A DNA stretch of 36,439 bases from an uncultured Saprospiraceae bacterium. Lineage in GTDB: Bacteria > Bacteroidota > Bacteroidia > Chitinophagales > Saprospiraceae. The stretch is from the NCBI GenBank assembly GCA_937923465.1, contig CALDUB010000214.1:1-36439 (forward strand). Reading direction: 5' to 3'. Made by a program: the position numbers and the translations under genes. The number at the start of each line of letters is the position of its first letter. Positions within the stretch are counted from its first letter, which is position 1. The notes under the pieces were generated by a model that was not told the DNA's origin, ran no database searches, and was given only the letters and a program-made list of their open reading frames with translations. Below are positions 32,826 to 36,439 of this stretch, piece after piece.

Positions 32826-34391
32826 ATGGCAAAAATACGTACACTCACCTTCGTCTTTATTGGTTTACTCTTACTATTTTTCGGACTTTCTATCTTTGTA
32901 AAACACAAGGTAGGGCAAAAATTAGAAGCAGGCTTTGCCGACTTAGACGGTGCAAGTTACGATTCATATGACGTGAATTTTTGGAAAGGAAAAATCGCGG
33001 TATCTGGGATAAGTTTAGATACAGAAACCGTACAAATCAGCGAGGCTTTAAATGGGAATAAAATTACAGGAACCGTTGATGAAGCTTATATTAACGGCTT
33101 GCACTGGTGGGATTTATTACATAGTAAACATTTGTTAGCTTCTGAGATAGCCTTAGAAAATCCTCTCTTGAAAATCATCAAAATTCCTACAGACACCATT
33201 GTGAAAGCAAAAACGCCAGAAGTTGAAAATACACAGGCATTTTTTGCTCAAGTCAAAAGTATCGCCATTAAAAACGGAGAAATTGCTTTCTTTGGAAACG
33301 AGAAAATAGAAAATCCACAGATGAGTATGGGTTCGATTTCTATTAGTTTTAAAGACTTTACATTTAACGATGCTTTAACGGAAAATAAAATGGCAATCGT
33401 AGACTATAAACTAAGCTTAGAAAATTTCTATTTCCAAGCAGATGATAGGCTTCATGATTTAACTTTAGAAAAAATAACGACAGAAGATAAAGATTTAATA
33501 CTGAGTAATTTTGCATTTAAATCACCTTTTGACAATGATACATTTTTTCAAAAATTAGAATATAGAAAATCAAAATTTGACATAGCTATTCCCGAAATCA
33601 TCTTAAAAGATTTCAACTTAGAGAAGGTATTCCAAAACAAATTTGAATTATCTATTTTAGAAATAAACAATCCTATCTTATCTGTTTTTTCAGATAAAAA
33701 TATCCCAACATTGCCCAATCAGCAAAAAGAATTACCTACTGAAAGTTTATGCAAACTAAAAACACTCGTTGCAATAGATAGTATCGCAGTTAATCATGCT
33801 AAAATTACCTATTCTCTCAAAGAAAAAGAAAAGCAAAACCGTGGTGAGGTATTCTGGACAGATGTTAATGCAACTTTAGAAAACGTAACTAATGACAGCC
33901 TAAAGATTGATGCCGACCAAGATATGATAGCAAAGGTAAATAGCAAATTCATGGGAAGTTCTAACTTAGATTTGACGGTTCGCTTTTTTCTAGATTCTCC
34001 TATATTTGCTTATGATGTTTATGGAAAACTAGATACTTTTGATATGCGTCAAACCAATCAAATGTTTGAAGATGTGACGCGTATTCGAGTAGAGAGCGGA
34101 GAGGTACGAGAACTCGCCTTTAACTTTCATGCAGACGATAATAAGTCTAAAGGAGAGTTAGATTTTTATTATAACAACTTGCAGGTTAAGTTGCGTCAGG
34201 GCAAAAATAAGCGTCCTCGAAAACTCTTAAGATGGATAGTTGAAAAAGTCATTATCAAGGAAAAAAATACAATTGCTGGCTCTAATAAAAAAGGCGAAAT
34301 TGATATACTTCGTAATCAAGAAAAAGGTTTTTTCAATCAATTATGGAATTCAGTCTTAGACGGATTAAAGGATGTGATTTTGCCAGGTTAA
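32826..34391 (+). CDS. AsmA-like envelope protein
   Basis: The protein has 521 residues. It has one N-terminal membrane anchor (about 6-26, LTFVFIGLLLLFFGLSIFV) followed by a long beta-rich periplasmic part. Features such as 'WKGKIAVSGISLDTE', 'INGLHWWDLLHSKHLLASEIALENPLLKI' and 'SIAIKNGEIAFFGN' resemble the N-terminal strands of AsmA/TamB-family proteins, which build lipid-carrying beta-taco structures between the membranes. The similarity is by pattern and the family call is tentative. The gene converges with the DUF748 gene, their stop codons overlapping in TTAA (34388-34391). Confidence 0.6.
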   Translation: MAKIRTLTFVFIGLLLLFFGLSIFVKHKVGQKLEAGFADLDGASYDSYDVNFWKGKIAVSGISLDTETVQISEALNGNKITGTVDEAYINGLHWWDLLHSKHLLASEIALENPLLKIIKIPTDTIVKAKTPEVENTQAFFAQVKSIAIKNGEIAFFGNEKIENPQMSMGSISISFKDFTFNDALTENKMAIVDYKLSLENFYFQADDRLHDLTLEKITTEDKDLILSNFAFKSPFDNDTFFQKLEYRKSKFDIAIPEIILKDFNLEKVFQNKFELSILEINNPILSVFSDKNIPTLPNQQKELPTESLCKLKTLVAIDSIAVNHAKITYSLKEKEKQNRGEVFWTDVNATLENVTNDSLKIDADQDMIAKVNSKFMGSSNLDLTVRFFLDSPIFAYDVYGKLDTFDMRQTNQMFEDVTRIRVESGEVRELAFNFHADDNKSKGELDFYYNNLQVKLRQGKNKRPRKLLRWIVEKVIIKEKNTIAGSNKKGEIDILRNQEKGFFNQLWNSVLDGLKDVILPG

Positions 34392-35551
34392 TCTTTCTTT
34401 TTTTTGCGTTTTTTATCCTTCTTTTTTTCATCCTTTGCCTGTTTTTCATCCACTTTATTTAATTGGTTTGTTGTATCGTTCCATTCAATACTACCGTCTA
34501 GTACACCTTTAAAACGGTCAATGTAAGCATTAACTAAAAGGTTAACGATTGTACTCCAAACCTCCGTACTTGGCGCATCAATATTACCAGAAATCGGCAC
34601 GCGTGTAGCTGTTAATTCATCCCACCCCTTACGGTTCTCAACCAACTCTTGCCCTGCTTCCACAAATAACTCTTTAATAGCTTCTCCAAAAGAACGGTCT
34701 TTCTCCTTCCAAGAAAAAATAGAGACATCATGCAGCAGAGGCTTTACATAACCTTCCAATTTTTTATCTTTTCCTACCATTTCACTGTATACATCTAAGA
34801 CTCCTTTTTCAATAGTCACTCCAGCTATTTCCTTTGACACAGCATTAAACTTTGTTAAATCTACTCCTTCTATACGTGCGTCATAATTGAAATCAGGAAA
34901 TTCTTTTATCAAATCCGCTTTAGCATTAAAAGCTATTTTTCCACCAAAGGAAGACCGTCCCGTTAAGGTAATATCAGAAGGTAAATCAACCTCTTTAGTT
35001 TCTACATTACGAATGTTCAAAATCTCTAAATCTAAGTCTTGAAAACGCGCATTGATATCTGGACTCGTTGAGACATTCATCAGGTTAATATCTCCATTAA
35101 CAACCTCAAATCGGTTAATATTAATAGGCATTAAATCTTGTACAATTTGTACCCAATCCACAGTTTCTCCAGTTTGTGACTGTGCCTCAGTAGGTCCAAA
35201 AGCAAAATTAATCATCGGGTCATAAACCTCAACCTCTCCCACTATTGCGCCCTTAAAAATGGACTTCCACTCAACGGACAAATCAATAAGGGGAATATCT
35301 ACAAATGGTTCTTTCACTTCGTTATTGACGACTTCCACTCGCAAGTCGCAAATCTGATAAGCTCCGCGATACAGAAATAAATCCACATCTGAGATAGACC
35401 CCGTGTAGCCATCCAAGTTAGACAAGGTTTTATTAACGTATTTCGTGACAATCGTTGGTAGTGCTATGCGAATAGCGATGAGAAGTACTAAGAGGATTGG
35501 CCAGATATAACGTTTTTTGAATTTTCTTTTGGTGCTGTTTTGTTCTGTCAT
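34388..35551 (-). CDS. DUF748 (AsmA-family) envelope protein
   Basis: The protein has 387 residues. After a basic N-terminus (KRKFKKRY) one membrane helix spans about 16-34 (IWPILLVLLIAIRIALPTI). It is followed by the DUF748 opening 'KYVNKTLSNLDGYTGSISDVDLFLYRGAYQI' split over ~36-67 and 'PLIDLSVEWKSIFKGAIVGEV' (~82-105). The bulk should be a periplasmic beta structure like AsmA/YhdP-type proteins, implicated in phospholipid or envelope homeostasis. The last ~20 residues are almost all Lys/Arg/Asp/Glu (KKKDKKRKKKKD at the end), a strongly basic periplasmic tail. Monocistronic and convergent with another AsmA-like gene. Confidence 0.82.
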   Translation of the reverse strand: MTEQNSTKRKFKKRYIWPILLVLLIAIRIALPTIVTKYVNKTLSNLDGYTGSISDVDLFLYRGAYQICDLRVEVVNNEVKEPFVDIPLIDLSVEWKSIFKGAIVGEVEVYDPMINFAFGPTEAQSQTGETVDWVQIVQDLMPININRFEVVNGDINLMNVSTSPDINARFQDLDLEILNIRNVETKEVDLPSDITLTGRSSFGGKIAFNAKADLIKEFPDFNYDARIEGVDLTKFNAVSKEIAGVTIEKGVLDVYSEMVGKDKKLEGYVKPLLHDVSIFSWKEKDRSFGEAIKELFVEAGQELVENRKGWDELTATRVPISGNIDAPSTEVWSTIVNLLVNAYIDRFKGVLDGSIEWNDTTNQLNKVDEKQAKDEKKKDKKRKKKKD

Positions 35552-35603
35552 AAGAAATCTATGTTAGATTTTGTTAGGGATATCTTCGATAAAAAGATAT
35601 AGC

Positions 35604-35632
35604 TTGTTATTTGTTCGAAAGCCTTAGCTTTG
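35604..35632 (+). promoter_or_regulatory. Near-leaderless promoter of the ykgJ-type gene
   Basis: TTG (35604-35606), 18 bases, then TAGCTTTG (35625-35632), an exact TAnnTTTG match. The ATG at 35638 follows five bases later, so transcription should begin at or next to the start codon. The sequence TTTGCAGCC(T)ATG is shared with aroB. Confidence 0.6.
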
Positions 35633-35637
35633 CAGCC

Positions 35638-36132
35638 ATGAAAATCGAATTAGAACATCAAAAACAACGCGCCAAAGACGCTAAAAAAGCGAATAAGAAG
35701 TACTTTGCAAAACTAGCGAAGCGACCACCTCGTATTTTAGACCGTGCGGTAGCTTCTTTGCATGAGGAAGTTTTTCAAGAGGTAGACTGCTTGGAATGTG
35801 CGAATTGTTGTAAGACGACGAGTCCGATTTGGCGAGATAAGGATATTGAGCGAGCGGCAGGTTTTCTAAAGTTGCGTCCTGCTGAACTGACTGAAAAGTA
35901 TTTGCATTTGGACGAAGACGGCGATTATGTTTTCAATTCTGCACCTTGTCCATTTTTAGGAGAGGATAATTATTGTTCTATCTATGAAGCGCGTCCAAAG
36001 GCTTGTCGAGAATATCCACATACGGATAGAAAGCAGTTTCACCAGATATTAAGTTTGACTTTGAAGAATACGGAAATTTGTCCTGCTACTTTGGAGATTG
36101 TGAAGCGGTTACAGCAGATTTTGCCAGTGTAA
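35638..36132 (+). CDS. YkgJ-family cysteine-cluster protein
   Basis: Cytoplasmic protein of 164 residues. Cysteines at 51, 54, 57, 58 (CLECANCC), 104, 113, 123 and 148 fit the PF03692 Fe-S/Zn cluster pattern: 'SAPCPFLGEDNYCSIYEARPKACREYPH' in two parts, and 'CPA'. The family is thought to bind a metal or iron-sulfur cluster; its biochemical role is not established. The first ~40 residues are very basic (QRAKDAKKANKKYFAKLAKR), possibly nucleic-acid binding. The start is set at 35638 because the in-frame TTG at 35611 lies upstream of the promoter -7 box and would precede the transcript start. Confidence 0.88.
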   Translation: MKIELEHQKQRAKDAKKANKKYFAKLAKRPPRILDRAVASLHEEVFQEVDCLECANCCKTTSPIWRDKDIERAAGFLKLRPAELTEKYLHLDEDGDYVFNSAPCPFLGEDNYCSIYEARPKACREYPHTDRKQFHQILSLTLKNTEICPATLEIVKRLQQILPV

Positions 36133-36198
36133 TTTTTCAACGCAGAGGTGGAGAGGTGCAGAGTTCTTTTAGCCCTCTGCACCTCTGCGTTGAAAAAT
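36132..36198. repeat. GCAGAGGTG palindrome filling a convergent gap
   Basis: The left arm (36132-36163) begins inside the stop codon of the ykgJ-type gene. The right arm (36175-36198) ends two bases before the NAD-synthetase stop. Arms share TTTTTCAACGCAGAGGTG, and the left arm carries an extra 8-base GAGAGGTG copy. It probably acts as a bidirectional terminator. Confidence 0.8.
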
Positions 36199-36199
36199 C

Positions 36200-36439
36200 T
36201 TAAGACAAATATTTACCCACTATCGGCATTCTCCGTCCCATACCAAATGCCTTCGGCGACACACGCAAAACAGGTGCCGTTTGATAACGCTTAAACTCAT
36301 TGATATTCGTCAAACGCAAAATACGCTTCACCAACTTCGCATCAAACCCACGCTTTATCAATTCTTTCGGTCCTTGTCTTTCTTCAATGTATAAGTAAAG
36401 AATCTCATCCAAGATATCGTAGTCTGGCAAGCTATCACT
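36200..36439 (-). CDS. nadE: NAD+ synthetase (glutamine-hydrolysing), C-terminal part
   Basis: The gene is cut by the window end: only the last ~79 codons are present. The terminal sequence 'PDYDILDEILYLYIEER', 'IKRGFDAKLVKRILRLTNINEFKRYQTAP' and 'LRVSPKAFGMGRRMPIV' (in separate pieces) is the hallmark C-terminus of long, glutamine-dependent NadE, which amidates deamido-NAD. The N-terminal amidase and ATP-pyrophosphatase domains lie outside. The frame stays open through 36439. Confidence 0.9.
   Translation of the reverse strand, partial: SDSLPDYDILDEILYLYIEERQGPKELIKRGFDAKLVKRILRLTNINEFKRYQTAPVLRVSPKAFGMGRRMPIVGKYLS

Noticed and set aside
35611-35637. TTG start for the ykgJ-type gene
   Set aside because: It lies upstream of the exact TAGCTTTG -7 box, so it would precede the predicted transcript start.

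Overview
The window is AT-rich bacterial chromosome from a member of the Bacteroidota, most probably a Saprospiraceae-like marine or sludge lineage. The main evidence is: promoter-like TTG-N18/21-TAnnTTTG motifs instead of sigma-70 boxes; an ECF sigma / anti-sigma / Spy-like trio; an S37 (PS-10) peptidase; and large secreted HYR and DUF11 proteins, one ending in the dockerin-like 'ADVNDSGSIT...IGDVSGT' module typical of Saprospiraceae. The family-level placement is inference. No rRNA, tRNA, CRISPR array, integrase or transposase was seen.

Layout. 1-4.5 kb: a small PepSY-like lipoprotein, an aspartoacylase/succinylglutamate desuccinylase-family enzyme, GatA, and a GAF-SpoIIE (PP2C) phosphatase. 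4.5-5.1 kb: a gene-poor stretch with a promoter-like site, a 44-codon hydrophobic ORF and a strong terminator. 5.1-7.9 kb (minus strand): an OmpA-like protein followed by the ECF sigma / anti-sigma / Spy-like trio. 8.1-12.5 kb: the S37 peptidase, a 509-residue protein of eight acidic-type plus eight basic-type 23-residue repeats ending in a peptidoglycan-binding domain, and an HD phosphohydrolase. 12.8-14.6 kb: TrmB and an esterase with an N-terminal carbohydrate-binding-like fold. 14.6-23.7 kb: a surface-protein island with a ~1350-residue DUF11 protein whose signal peptide lies one base out of frame, aroB, and a 1071-residue HYR/dockerin protein. 23.9-28.5 kb: an M48 lipoprotein peptidase, a probable PD-(D/E)XK nuclease, and a metal locus (DtxR regulator, solute-binding protein, ABC ATPase) with no permease. 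28.6-36.4 kb: MsrB, a TPR-like lipoprotein, a SpoIIM fusion membrane protein, two convergent AsmA/DUF748-type envelope proteins, a YkgJ-type cysteine-cluster protein, and the C-terminus of glutamine-dependent NAD synthetase.

How the genes work together. The window is mostly housekeeping plus cell-envelope functions. The clearest regulatory circuit is the metal locus. A DtxR-type palindrome (perfect 9-bp arms) sits between the -33 and -7 positions of a TATCTTTG promoter in front of dtxR, which implies autorepression. The sigma trio looks like an envelope-stress circuit in which a basic Spy-like periplasmic protein may contact the acidic periplasmic tail of the anti-sigma factor.

The most unusual material is non-coding or structural: twin 80-bp palindromic elements between dtxR and the binding-protein gene; a ~106-bp near-perfect palindrome and two mutually exclusive leader hairpins before the frame-shifted DUF11 gene; a family of short 'word' repeats and palindromes that exactly fill several intergenic gaps; and near-leaderless promoters on aroB and the ykgJ-type gene.
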